DNA from: Flavobacterium buctense
GTDB taxonomy: Bacteria; Bacteroidota; Bacteroidia; Flavobacteriales; Flavobacteriaceae
Assembly: GCF_014486695.1 (NCBI RefSeq)
Contig: NZ_JACTAB010000001.1
Location: forward strand, 372,001 to 436,000
Direction of reading: 5' to 3'
Length of the DNA: 64,000 bases
Shown here: positions 35,574 through 44,077 of the stretch, one piece after another
How positions within the stretch are numbered: position 1 is the stretch's first letter
Layout: every line of letters begins with the position of its first letter
The notes under the pieces: model-generated
Databases searched by the model: none
Told to the model about the DNA's origin: nothing
What the model saw: only the letters and a program-made list of their open reading frames with translations
Made by a program: the position numbers and the translations under genes

Positions 35574-36011
35574 ATGCAAGTCAGAGAACTTACAACCATT
35601 ACAGAAATGCTCGAACAATTCAGCACCATGCAATTTCTGTATCCCAATATGACTATCGAACGCTATGAATCATTCTTGAAAGATATGATCCCAAAGAGCT
35701 ACAAACAAGCTGCTGTTTTCGAAGACAATATTTGCATCGGATTGACCGGCTTTTGGTTTGGCACCAAATTATGGACCGGAAAATACATAGAAATCGATAA
35801 TTTTATTGTTCATCCCGACCATCGTAATAAAGGAATAGGCTGTATTATTTCGAATTATATAGATGAAAAAGCCAAAGAGCTTGACTGCACTTGCATCGTC
35901 TTAGATGCATTCACCGGAAACTTTCCGGCGCACAAATTCTATTATAACTTGGGTTATGTACCAAGAGGTTTTCATTTTATCAAAACTATTGACGAAAATG
36001 GATTTTCATAA
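35574..36011 (+). CDS. GNAT family N-acetyltransferase
   Basis: The 145-residue protein has the GNAT acetyl-CoA site in NFIVHPDHRNKGIG (motif A, with the R/Q-x-x-G-x-G/A pattern as RNKGIG) around residues 82-95 and a C-terminal HKFYYNLGYVPRGFHF typical of motif B. It should acetylate an amine on a small molecule or protein; the substrate cannot be read. It starts just after the atp terminator and has no obvious partner. Confidence 0.85.
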   Translation: MQVRELTTITEMLEQFSTMQFLYPNMTIERYESFLKDMIPKSYKQAAVFEDNICIGLTGFWFGTKLWTGKYIEIDNFIVHPDHRNKGIGCIISNYIDEKAKELDCTCIVLDAFTGNFPAHKFYYNLGYVPRGFHFIKTIDENGFS

Positions 36012-36024
36012 TCCAATAAAACCC

Positions 36025-36032
36025 TATTTTTG
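36025..36032 (+). promoter_or_regulatory. -7 box before the second flippase
   Basis: TATTTTTG lies 20 nt upstream of the TTG start at 36053. This placement supports the TTG as the true start. Confidence 0.5.
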
Positions 36033-36052
36033 TTACACTAACCGGAATCACC

Positions 36053-37519
36053 TTGAGTTTATATAAAAGTCTTTTTAAACAAACACTAATCTATGGTTTG
36101 GCAACAGTACTGCCAAGAATGATTAGCTTTTTGCTGAATCCATTGTTTGTAAAAAAGCTCCCAACCCAAGAGTTTGCCGATGTGTCTATCGTATTCGCTT
36201 GGCTGGTCTTTTTCAACGTGATTTTATCCTACGGAATGGAAACCGCTTTCTTCCGATTTTACAATACCGAAGACAACAAGAAAAAAGTCATTTCTACTTC
36301 TACTGTTTCTATTTTTTGGACGTCAATCGCCTTTTTAGGATTGGCTTTATTGTTCAGAAATACGCTTTCAGATTGGTCCGGCATTAAAGTCGAATACGTC
36401 ACGTATACCATTTGGATCTTGGTGTTAGATGCTTTGGCGATTATTCCGTTTTCCCGAATGCGCGCGACCAAAAGACCAATGATGTACGCCATTGTTAAGA
36501 TAGGCAATGTGACGATAAACATGATTTTAAATTTGTTTTTCTTATTGCTTTTACCGCAATTAGCACAAGCCAATCCCGATGGTTTTTTCAGTACCATTTA
36601 TTATGAAAACTTCCAAGTCGGCTATATTTTTGTAGCCAATTTGATGGCGAGTTTCCTAACTTTTGTAGTGCTTTCTCCGGATTATTTGAAAATCAATTGG
36701 AGTTTCGATTTCAAACTTTGGAAGCGAATGATGCAATATGGTTTGCCCATTTTAATCGCAGGAGTAGCCTTTGCCATCAATGAACATTTTGATAAAATTC
36801 TCTTAGATTGGATGAATGTTTCTAAAGCAGACATCGGCGCTTATTCGGCTTGTTACAAAATCGGAATGTTTATGGTTTTATTCAGAACGGCTTATACCTT
36901 AGGAATAGAACCGTTCTTTTTCAGCCATGCCGCCAATGAAAATGCCCAACAAACCTACGCCACAATTACCAAATATTTTGTGATTTTCGGTTCGTTCATC
37001 AGCCTTTTCGTAATTGCGTTTATCGATTTATTAAAATTACCGCTGGTTCCGGAAGATTCTTATTGGGTAGCTATTAAAGTAGTACCGTTGATTGTCTTGG
37101 CCAATTTCTTCCTAGGCATTTACACCAATTTGTCGGTTTGGTACAAATTAATTGACAAAACCAGAATGGGCGCTTATATTTCTATTGTTGGTGCTTTGGT
37201 GACACTTTTGCTCAATTATTTGCTCATCAAACAAGGATTCAGCTATTACGGTTCAGCAATCGCAACTATAGCAGCTTATGGAACGATGATGATTATATCC
37301 TATAAAATGGGACAAAAACAATATCCTATTCCTTATGACATCAATACCATTTTAAAATACTTAGGACTTTCCATTCTCTTTTCGGGAATCTCATTTTACA
37401 TTCCCGTTTTAAGAGAAAATTATTTCGTTAAGGTAATTTTACTATCACTATTTTTATACTTTATTTACCGCAACGAAAAAGAAATACTACTTCGAATCAT
37501 AAAAAGAAAAGCCAAATAA
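36053..37519 (+). CDS. Polysaccharide/lipid flippase-like membrane protein (MOP superfamily)
   Basis: The 488-residue polytopic protein (about 14 helices) begins at a TTG ([20 protein letters not shown] follows); a later Met would cut into the first helix. The N-terminal block resembles the Wzx/MurJ-like oligosaccharide flippases, with [21 protein letters not shown]. It stands one base before dut and a sugar nucleotidyltransferase, unlike the wzx copy at 2020, and may flip a different lipid-linked glycan. The substrate is unknown. Confidence 0.83.
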   Translation: MSLYKSLFKQTLIYGLATVLPRMISFLLNPLFVKKLPTQEFADVSIVFAWLVFFNVILSYGMETAFFRFYNTEDNKKKVISTSTVSIFWTSIAFLGLALLFRNTLSDWSGIKVEYVTYTIWILVLDALAIIPFSRMRATKRPMMYAIVKIGNVTINMILNLFFLLLLPQLAQANPDGFFSTIYYENFQVGYIFVANLMASFLTFVVLSPDYLKINWSFDFKLWKRMMQYGLPILIAGVAFAINEHFDKILLDWMNVSKADIGAYSACYKIGMFMVLFRTAYTLGIEPFFFSHAANENAQQTYATITKYFVIFGSFISLFVIAFIDLLKLPLVPEDSYWVAIKVVPLIVLANFFLGIYTNLSVWYKLIDKTRMGAYISIVGALVTLLLNYLLIKQGFSYYGSAIATIAAYGTMMIISYKMGQKQYPIPYDINTILKYLGLSILFSGISFYIPVLRENYFVKVILLSLFLYFIYRNEKEILLRIIKRKAK

Positions 37520-37520
37520 A

Positions 37521-37955
37521 ATGACCATCAAAATCATCAATAAATCCCAACACGAATTGCCCAATTATGAAACCATAGCCTCAGCAGGAATGGATTTAAG
37601 AGCCAACTTGACCGAATCAATCGTGTTAAAATCTTTAGAAAGAACCATCGTAAAAACCGGTCTTTTTATCGAATTACCTATCGGGTACGAAGCCCAAGTT
37701 CGCCCAAGAAGTGGTTTAGCCGCTAAAAAAGGAATCACCGTCTTAAATTCACCCGGAACAGTTGATGCGGATTATCGTGGGGAAATCGGTGTGATTTTAG
37801 TAAATTTATCCAATGAAGATTTTGTCATTGAAAATGGCGAAAGAATTGCCCAACTAATCATCGCCAAACACGAACGCGCTGAGTGGATTGAAGTTCAGGA
37901 ATTGTCTGAAACCTCAAGAGGAGAAGGCGGATTCGGGAGTACAGGTGTAAAATAA
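37521..37955 (+). CDS. dut: dUTP diphosphatase
   Basis: The 144-residue protein shows all five trimeric dUTPase motifs: [33 protein letters not shown], the GERIAQLI block and the C-terminal [10 protein letters not shown]. It removes pyrophosphate from dUTP to limit uracil in DNA and feed dTMP synthesis. It follows the flippase stop by one base, so the two share a transcript. Confidence 0.97.
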   Translation: MTIKIINKSQHELPNYETIASAGMDLRANLTESIVLKSLERTIVKTGLFIELPIGYEAQVRPRSGLAAKKGITVLNSPGTVDADYRGEIGVILVNLSNEDFVIENGERIAQLIIAKHERAEWIEVQELSETSRGEGGFGSTGVK

Positions 37956-37980
37956 GTTAAACAGTCTCAATTAATATAAA

Positions 37981-38991
37981 ATGAAAATTATAGTACCAAT
38001 GGCCGGTCGAGGATCGCGTCTTCGTCCACATACGTTAACCATTCCAAAACCCTTAATTCCGGTTGCCGGAAAACCAATTGTTCACCGTTTAGTAGAAGAC
38101 ATTGCCGGTGTTTTGAATCAAGACATCGAAGAAGTGGCTTTTATTATTCATGAAAGTTTTGGTAAAAAAGTAGAAGAAGAACTAATCGCGATAGCCCAAA
38201 AGCTAGGAGCAAGAGGAACCATTTATTACCAAAACGAAGCGTTAGGGACAGGTCACGCCATAATGTGTGCCAAAGATTCTTTGAGCGGTCCGGCAGTAAT
38301 TGCTTATGCCGACACTTTAATCCGAGCCGATTTTGATTTAGACAAAACCGCCGACAGTGTAATTTGGGTAAAACAAGTGGAAGATCCAAGTGCTTTCGGA
38401 GTAATAAACTTAAATGAGAACAACGAAATTATTGAACTAGTTGAAAAACCCAAAGAGTTTGTTTCTGACTTAGCCGTAATCGGAATTTATTATTTTAAAG
38501 ACGTTGCCGTATTGCGAAATGAGTTGCAATCGGTTTTGGACAACAACATAATTCATGGCGGCGAATACCAAATCAATGACGGAATTAAACAAATGATGGC
38601 AAAAGGCATGAAATTTGTGCCGGGAAAAGTAGACGAATGGATGGACTGTGGAAATAAAGATGTAACGGTGGAAACCAACTCCAGAATGTTAGGCTTTTTG
38701 CACAATGACGGAGAAAATTTGATTGCCGAATCGGTTCGATTAGAGAATGCAACGATTATTCCACCATGTTATATTGGAGAAGACGTCGCGATTATCAATT
38801 CTGTTGTTGGGCCAAATGTGTCTTTAGGTAAAGGAACTCATGTAAGCAATACCAAAATTCAAAATAGTTTAGTGCAAACACACGCGCATATCAAAAACGC
38901 TAAATTGGATAACGCGATGATAGGAAATCACGCTACCTTTGACGGTGAATTCAAGAGTATAAGTATCGGGGATTATTCGGTTTTAGAATAG
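37981..38991 (+). CDS. Sugar-1-phosphate nucleotidyltransferase
   Basis: The 336-residue protein starts KIIVPMAGRGSRLRPHTLT and has KPLIPVAGKPIVHRL, the nucleotide-binding signature of sugar-1-phosphate thymidylyl/uridylyltransferases. From about residue 240 hexapeptide-like repeats form a left-handed beta helix tail, as in GlmU- and GCD1-like members. It makes a nucleotide sugar from NTP and a hexose-1-phosphate; the sugar is not defined by sequence. It is 25 nt after dut and 6 nt before a TPR gene. Confidence 0.85.
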   Translation: MKIIVPMAGRGSRLRPHTLTIPKPLIPVAGKPIVHRLVEDIAGVLNQDIEEVAFIIHESFGKKVEEELIAIAQKLGARGTIYYQNEALGTGHAIMCAKDSLSGPAVIAYADTLIRADFDLDKTADSVIWVKQVEDPSAFGVINLNENNEIIELVEKPKEFVSDLAVIGIYYFKDVAVLRNELQSVLDNNIIHGGEYQINDGIKQMMAKGMKFVPGKVDEWMDCGNKDVTVETNSRMLGFLHNDGENLIAESVRLENATIIPPCYIGEDVAIINSVVGPNVSLGKGTHVSNTKIQNSLVQTHAHIKNAKLDNAMIGNHATFDGEFKSISIGDYSVLE

Positions 38992-38997
38992 AAAGAA

Positions 38998-40347
38998 ATG
39001 AAAAGACTTGTAATTTATGGTTTGTTACTCGGAATGTTCTCCATTCCCAATATTGTTGTGGCCCAAGAGGAACCCAACAATATCGCTGTGATAGACGATG
39101 GATTTCAAGACCATTTCTACGAAGCTTTAAAACAAAAAAGCATCGAAAACTATGATAAAGCGATTTTGTCTTTAGAACGATGCAAGGAAATTCAACCTGA
39201 AAATCCGGTTTCGTATTTTGAATTAGGCAAAAATTATTTGGCCCAAAAAAAATACAAAGAAGCTTACGATAATTTTGAGAAAGTTACTCAAATGGACCCA
39301 AATAACAGATGGGCTTGGGTTGGCATGTATGATGTTTGTTATGACACACACGATTACAATCAAGCTATTGTTATAGTCGAAAAATTAATTGAATTCAAAG
39401 CAGAGTACAAAGAAGATTTGACGTCACTTTATATGAACACACAACAGTTTGATAAAGCTTTGGAACTTATCAACGAGTTGAATGAAAAAGTAGGGAAGTC
39501 AGACAAACGCGAATTGTATAAAGCGGATATTCTAAGAGATGCCAAATACCAATCGGCTGAAAAAAACCATTTGGTTGACCAAATCAAAAAATTTCCGAAA
39601 GAAGAATCAAACTATATTTCTTTGATTTACATGTATTCCCAAAGTAATCAAGAAGAAAAAGCCTTAGAAATAGCCAAAAAACTGGAAAAAGAAATCCCAA
39701 CTTCTGATTGGGCTCAAGTGAGTTTATTTAAATTTCATTTGAATAATAATGACGGTGACAATGCGGTGAAAGCGATGAATTTGGTTTTGCCAAGCCCAAA
39801 AATAGATGCCAAAATCAAACATAGAATCCTAAATGAGTTCCTGATTTTTGCCAAAAACAATCCGAAATACGAAGTCGATTTAGACAAAGCCATTTCTTAT
39901 TTTGACAACGATAAAGAAGTAAAAGTTGCCAAAGAAATTGGCAAATTCTATTATACGAAAGCCAATTGGGATAAAGCCATCAAGTATTTGGATATGCATC
40001 TTAAAAATGCTCAAGACGACGTAGAAACCCAAATAATAATGCTTCAAGCCTATACTGAGAAACAAAATTTCATTGTTTTAAGTAAGAAGGCCGAAGAGTT
40101 GACACAATTGTTTCCAACGCAACCACAGTTTTATTACTATGCCGGATTGGCCTACAACCAAACACAAAATTTTAAGAAAGCAGCTTCAAGCCTAGAAACT
40201 GGCTTGGATTTTGTTATCGATGATACAGCTTTGGAAATCAATTTCAACATTCAATTAGGGGAAGCCTTCAATGGTTTGGGCGATATGAAGAAGAAAGAAA
40301 AGTATTTTACTAAAGCCAATGAACTCATTAACAAACAAAAGAAATAA
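38998..40347 (+). CDS. Secreted TPR protein
   Basis: The 449-residue protein has a signal peptide (KRLVIYGLLLGMFSIPNIVVAQ) and about ten TPR-like helix pairs, for example PVSYFELGKNYLAQKKYKEA near residue 67. It is predicted to be periplasmic. The last base of its stop codon is the first base of the next start (40347), so it is translationally coupled to the DUF4292 lipoprotein and then the EnvC-like protein. It is probably a scaffold in envelope assembly; the partner is unknown. Confidence 0.8.
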   Translation: MKRLVIYGLLLGMFSIPNIVVAQEEPNNIAVIDDGFQDHFYEALKQKSIENYDKAILSLERCKEIQPENPVSYFELGKNYLAQKKYKEAYDNFEKVTQMDPNNRWAWVGMYDVCYDTHDYNQAIVIVEKLIEFKAEYKEDLTSLYMNTQQFDKALELINELNEKVGKSDKRELYKADILRDAKYQSAEKNHLVDQIKKFPKEESNYISLIYMYSQSNQEEKALEIAKKLEKEIPTSDWAQVSLFKFHLNNNDGDNAVKAMNLVLPSPKIDAKIKHRILNEFLIFAKNNPKYEVDLDKAISYFDNDKEVKVAKEIGKFYYTKANWDKAIKYLDMHLKNAQDDVETQIIMLQAYTEKQNFIVLSKKAEELTQLFPTQPQFYYYAGLAYNQTQNFKKAASSLETGLDFVIDDTALEINFNIQLGEAFNGLGDMKKKEKYFTKANELINKQKK

Positions 40348-41132
40348 TGAAGTATTGGTATTTTATTTTGTCCGTGGTTTTTTTAACCTCTTGTAAATCA
40401 AAGGCGGTTTTAGTCGACTCTAATTCGAAACCAACCGTCACAATCGATGAGAATGCCATAAGTTCTCAAAAAATCATTAAGAATCACTACAATAATAAAA
40501 GTGATTTTTCTACGTTATACATTAGGTCAAGCGCCAAATACAGAGATGAAAAGCAATCCCAAAATGTTACAGCCGAAATCAAAATCAAAAAAGGCGAAAA
40601 GATTTTAGTAAGCATTCGTTTCCTCGGAATTACTATGGCCAAAGCCTTGATTACGCCTAATGAAGTGAAGTATTATGAAAAAATCAACGGTACTTATTTC
40701 GAAGGAGATTATGCTTCGTTGAGCGAATGGTTGGGCACCGATTTGGATTTCGATAAAATTCAAAACATGTTGGTTGGAAAACCGATTGACGATTTGACCC
40801 AACAAGATTATGCTTATGAATTAACCGATAAGTTTTATAAATTGAGTACCGTTAAGGACAAGACTGAAAAGGCTTTTTCCTTTGAATCGAAAAATTTTTT
40901 ACTAAAAAAACAAGAGATAACACAACCTGAAAAAGACAGAACATTCACCGTGAATTATCCGAATTTTCAGGATTTTGCGTCCGCTATTTTGCCGGCTAAT
41001 TTGCAGATAAATGCGATGCAAAAGAAAGGGAAAACAGAGATTTCCATCGATTATAATTCGGTTACCTTTAATGAAGACCTTTCATTTCCTTATAGCGTTC
41101 CCGATGGATATGACCGAATTTTTATAAATTAG
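40347..41132 (+). CDS. DUF4292 lipoprotein
   Basis: The 261-residue protein starts with a lipoprotein signal ending in LTSC (Cys at about 16). The rest is soluble and beta-rich (for example SVRFLGITMAKALITPNEVKYY-like strands), which I recognise as DUF4292, a Bacteroidota family. The alternating strands and hydrophobic groove-like segments recall the LolA/LolB fold, but I cannot confirm this. It lies between a TPR protein and an EnvC-like protein in a coupled operon, pointing to outer-membrane or cell-wall assembly. Confidence 0.8.
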   Translation: MKYWYFILSVVFLTSCKSKAVLVDSNSKPTVTIDENAISSQKIIKNHYNNKSDFSTLYIRSSAKYRDEKQSQNVTAEIKIKKGEKILVSIRFLGITMAKALITPNEVKYYEKINGTYFEGDYASLSEWLGTDLDFDKIQNMLVGKPIDDLTQQDYAYELTDKFYKLSTVKDKTEKAFSFESKNFLLKKQEITQPEKDRTFTVNYPNFQDFASAILPANLQINAMQKKGKTEISIDYNSVTFNEDLSFPYSVPDGYDRIFIN

Positions 41133-41154
41133 ACTTGCCAAAATATATTTAACT

Positions 41155-42411
41155 ATGCCAAAATTCTTTTTCTGCCTACTCTTCTTTTGTTTAGCTACGC
41201 CAATGTGGAGCCAACCGCCTACACAAGAAGAACTCGAACAGCGAAAAATTAAAATTCAACTCGAAATTCAAGAGAAAGAAAAGCTGTTACAATCAGTTAA
41301 GACCAAAGAGAAATCAGTCGTTAGTCAGCTAATGATTCAAAAAGAAAAAATCGGATTGAAAGAAAAATTAATCAAGACGACCGAAAAGCAGACCAAGTTA
41401 TTGAGTAACGATATTTATATCAACCAGCTTAAAATTAACCAACTCAACCGTGACTTAGAACAACTCAGAAAAGACTACTCAGAGATGATTGTAAAGTCTT
41501 ATAAAAGCCGTTCTGAGCAAAGTAGGGCTATGTTTTTATTGTCGTCGCAAAACTTCCTTCAAGCTTATAAAAGAGCTCAGTATATGAAACAATATGCGAG
41601 TTACCGAAAAATGCAAGGGGAAGAAATCAAAGGGAAAACTACTCAATTAGTAGCTTACAATGAAAAAATTGGCGCCCAAAAATCAGAAAAGGAAAAACTA
41701 ATTGCTGAAAATGAAAAGGAAAAACAAGCCTTGGTAAAAGAAAAGCAAGAACAAGAAAAAATAGCCAATCAAATTAAGAAAGAAAAAGGAAAGATTACGG
41801 CTGAAATCAAGAAAAAGCAAGCGGAAACGAAAAAGATAGATGCTCAAATCAAAAAAATGATTCGCGAATCGATTGCTGCAGCCAACAGAAAAACAGCGGC
41901 AGCCAATGTTAAAGCAAACCCCAAAATCACAGCCGCTGAGAAAAAGGCTATTGAGACTTCAACTAAAATCGTTTTAACACCGGAAGGCAAAATAGTTTCT
42001 GATAATTTTAAAGCGAATAAAGGCAGATTACCTTGGCCGGTGGAAAAGGGTGCTATCAGTTTAGGTTATGGTAATCAACCACATCCGGTATTTAAGACTT
42101 TAGAAGTGCACAACAGCGGTATTGAGATTTCTACAGAAAGTGGTGCTTCAGCCAGAGCTGTTTTTGCCGGAGAAGTTACTCAAGTACAACAAATATCACC
42201 ACTCAAAAAAGCAGTTTCTGTTAAACACGGGGATTTCTTTACCATTTACCAAAATTTAAGTTCAGTAAACGTTCAAGTAGGAGATAAGGTTTCGGCCAAA
42301 CAATCGTTAGGTAAAATCAGGACTGATGCCGATGGCAGAACAGTACTTAAATTCTTGGTTTCACAAAACTCTACGCTTTTCAATCCAACCACTTGGTTGT
42401 CAGGAAGATAA
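41155..42411 (+). CDS. EnvC-like murein hydrolase activator
   Basis: The 418-residue protein has a signal peptide (ending CLATPMWS at about 20), a long coiled coil (about 22-250) and a C-terminal LytM/M23 domain (295-418). The domain is degenerate: the zinc-ligand region reads H319-NSGIE where active enzymes have HxGxD, and the HxH pair is replaced by LKF near residue 399. Such proteins activate N-acetylmuramyl-amidases during cell separation instead of cutting peptidoglycan themselves. It ends the envelope operon and is followed by a terminator. Confidence 0.88.
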   Translation: MPKFFFCLLFFCLATPMWSQPPTQEELEQRKIKIQLEIQEKEKLLQSVKTKEKSVVSQLMIQKEKIGLKEKLIKTTEKQTKLLSNDIYINQLKINQLNRDLEQLRKDYSEMIVKSYKSRSEQSRAMFLLSSQNFLQAYKRAQYMKQYASYRKMQGEEIKGKTTQLVAYNEKIGAQKSEKEKLIAENEKEKQALVKEKQEQEKIANQIKKEKGKITAEIKKKQAETKKIDAQIKKMIRESIAAANRKTAAANVKANPKITAAEKKAIETSTKIVLTPEGKIVSDNFKANKGRLPWPVEKGAISLGYGNQPHPVFKTLEVHNSGIEISTESGASARAVFAGEVTQVQQISPLKKAVSVKHGDFFTIYQNLSSVNVQVGDKVSAKQSLGKIRTDADGRTVLKFLVSQNSTLFNPTTWLSGR

Positions 42412-42420
42412 AAAGATAAA

Positions 42421-42460
42421 AAAAGTCCTGATCCCGTAGCGTCTGGACCGGACTTTTTTT
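42421..42460 (+). terminator. Terminator after the EnvC-like gene
   Basis: AAAAGTCC (42421-42428) pairs with GGACTTTT (42450-42457), with further pairing inside the loop, and a T run follows. It lies between convergent genes and may work in both directions, the minus-strand side having a run of T from the A-rich 5' flank. Confidence 0.8.
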
Positions 42461-42461
42461 G

Positions 42462-42971
42462 TTATACAAATAATGCTTTCAATTCAGTAGCGTCGTGTGG
42501 ATTCATTTTTCCGGCCAGAACCAAACTCAATTGCTTTCTTCGAAGTGCGGCATCATATCTTGATTTTTCCAACTCGGTTTCCGGTTCGATAGCCGGAACT
42601 GGAACAGGATTACCGGTTTCGTTTACTGCTACAAAAGTGTAAATGGCTTCGTTGGCCTTAGCTCTGCTTCCCGATTCTCTATCTTCAATCCAAACATCAA
42701 TAAATATCTCCATGGAAGAGGTAAAAGCTCTTGAAACTTTGGCCTCAACCGTTACAACGCTTCCCAATGGAATAGCTTTATTAAAAGCCACGTGATTTAC
42801 TGAAGCCGTTACCACAATTCTACGCGAATGTCTTCGGGCGGCAATACTGGCAGCTCTGTCCATTCTGGCGAGTAATTCACCACCAAAAAGATTGTTCAAT
42901 GGATTGGTTTCGCTGGGTAAAACTAAATCGGTTAAAACCGTTAAAGATTCTGAAGGATGTTTTGGCGTCAT
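42462..42971 (-). CDS. Acyl-CoA thioesterase (hotdog fold)
   Basis: The 169-residue protein has the hotdog motif NPLNNLFGGELLARMDRAASIAA, with the Asp expected at the active site, and VNHVAFNKAIPLGSVV, typical of the YciA/BFIT-like acyl-CoA thioesterases. It hydrolyses acyl-CoA to free fatty acid and CoA in the cytoplasm. The chain-length preference is unknown. A -7 box lies close upstream. Confidence 0.9.
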   Translation of the reverse strand: MTPKHPSESLTVLTDLVLPSETNPLNNLFGGELLARMDRAASIAARRHSRRIVVTASVNHVAFNKAIPLGSVVTVEAKVSRAFTSSMEIFIDVWIEDRESGSRAKANEAIYTFVAVNETGNPVPVPAIEPETELEKSRYDAALRRKQLSLVLAGKMNPHDATELKALFV

Positions 42972-42984
42972 GTCAATTTTTTGG

Positions 42985-42992
42985 CAAAGGTA
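42985..42992 (-). promoter_or_regulatory. -7 box of the thioesterase gene
   Basis: On the minus strand TACCTTTG lies 13 nt before the start at 42971, leaving an untranslated leader of only a few nucleotides. Confidence 0.5.
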
Positions 42993-42994
42993 AT

Positions 42995-43026
42995 TACAGA
43001 AAACAAAAAATCCTGATTTCTCAGGA
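42995..43026 (-). terminator. Terminator of the SPOR-protein gene
   Basis: TCCTGA (43011-43016) and TCAGGA (43021-43026) form a short hairpin with a 4-nt loop; on the minus strand a T-rich stretch follows. It separates the HU-like/SPOR gene from the thioesterase gene. Confidence 0.72.
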
Positions 43027-43031
43027 CTTTT

Positions 43032-43976
43032 TTATAATTCTTCTATCAGCAACCAAGCCTCTTTATTGTCGAGTTTTTGAATGTCTTTCATTGTGCCTTG
43101 GGCTTCGGTGTATGAAGCATAACTTCCATAAAGCACCGGAAACATGCCGTGTTTGTTGGCAGGTAATCTTTTGGCTTTAAAGCCCAATTTCAGCAAAGCT
43201 TGATAAGCATTCTCGGCATTGCTCTCTATTCTGAAAACGCCTGCAACCACATGATAAGGCATTTTTTCATTTGGAACAGTCAAGGTTACGCTTGGCAACG
43301 GATTTTCGATGAAGAAGGTTGCTTCTTGTATTTTTTGATTAATTTTTTTCTGAACGTTGGATTGCACCAATAAAGTTTCTTGTTCAACTTGCATTAAATA
43401 ATTGTCATACAATTTATAACCCAAAACTCCGGTCAAACCTATAGAAAGGGTAACAATTGCAGCGTATTTTAAAGCTTTATAACCGCTTCTTTTTTCTGGT
43501 GTGAAAGAGATAGGTGCTCTTTCTTCTAAGGTCTCAACGGCTTGTTTGTATGCTTCACGCTTTACCGCAGGAGAAACAAACGAACTTAAACCAAAAGATT
43601 CTTTCAAGTAATTGATTTGATCAACCGGAACAAACACCAAGTTTTTTTCAGCGTTTAAAGTGAACTCTCCAATATTTTTGATTGAAAAACGACCAAACTC
43701 TTGGATATTGTTTTTCCAATCAGCAACTTCATTTTGAATGGCGTTTACCGCAATTTCATAAGCTATCTTTTCAGTTTGTGCTAAATGATTGGCCAACAAA
43801 CCATCGTTGTTTTTGAGGAAAGGATTGAACGATACCAATTTCTTCGGCGGATAAAACGAATGGGCATTTTCATCCAATTGTGCCGACTGGAATTCGGTCA
43901 AAAAAGCACCGAAACCAGGAACGGTAACGCATTGATAACGATATAATAATTGGGAAATGTATGGTTCAATCTTCAT
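43032..43976 (-). CDS. HU-CCDC81-like and SPOR domain membrane protein
   Basis: The 314-residue protein combines an N-terminal part (1-125; EPYISQLLYRYQCVTVPGFG then GRFSIKNIGEFTL) resembling the tandem bacterial HU-like CCDC81 domains, a membrane helix at 171-188, and a C-terminal SPOR domain (about 240-314, PYHVVAGVFRIESNAENAYQ) in the periplasm. SPOR domains bind denuded septal glycan, so a role at the division site is likely, with the cytoplasmic HU-like domains binding a partner or DNA. The -7/-33 promoter suggests a leaderless transcript. Confidence 0.82.
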   Translation of the reverse strand: MKIEPYISQLLYRYQCVTVPGFGAFLTEFQSAQLDENAHSFYPPKKLVSFNPFLKNNDGLLANHLAQTEKIAYEIAVNAIQNEVADWKNNIQEFGRFSIKNIGEFTLNAEKNLVFVPVDQINYLKESFGLSSFVSPAVKREAYKQAVETLEERAPISFTPEKRSGYKALKYAAIVTLSIGLTGVLGYKLYDNYLMQVEQETLLVQSNVQKKINQKIQEATFFIENPLPSVTLTVPNEKMPYHVVAGVFRIESNAENAYQALLKLGFKAKRLPANKHGMFPVLYGSYASYTEAQGTMKDIQKLDNKEAWLLIEEL

Positions 43977-43981
43977 ACCAA

Positions 43982-44011
43982 CAAATTTAGAGAAACAATA
44001 GTAGTATCAAA
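43982..44011 (-). promoter_or_regulatory. Promoter of the HU-like/SPOR gene (near-leaderless)
   Basis: On the minus strand TTTG (44011-44008), an 18-nt spacer and TAAATTTG (43989-43982) match both elements of the Bacteroidota promoter. Only five bases separate the -7 box from the start at 43976. Confidence 0.65.
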
Positions 44012-44054
44012 AAATTATTCACAAATTTTATTAACAATCCAAAAGAAAAATATT

Positions 44055-44062
44055 TAGTTTTG
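44055..44062 (+). promoter_or_regulatory. -7 box of dprA
   Basis: TAGTTTTG lies 15 nt before the dprA ATG at 44078, divergent from the SPOR-gene promoter. Confidence 0.5.
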
Positions 44063-44077
44063 TAGTAATTTATTGAT

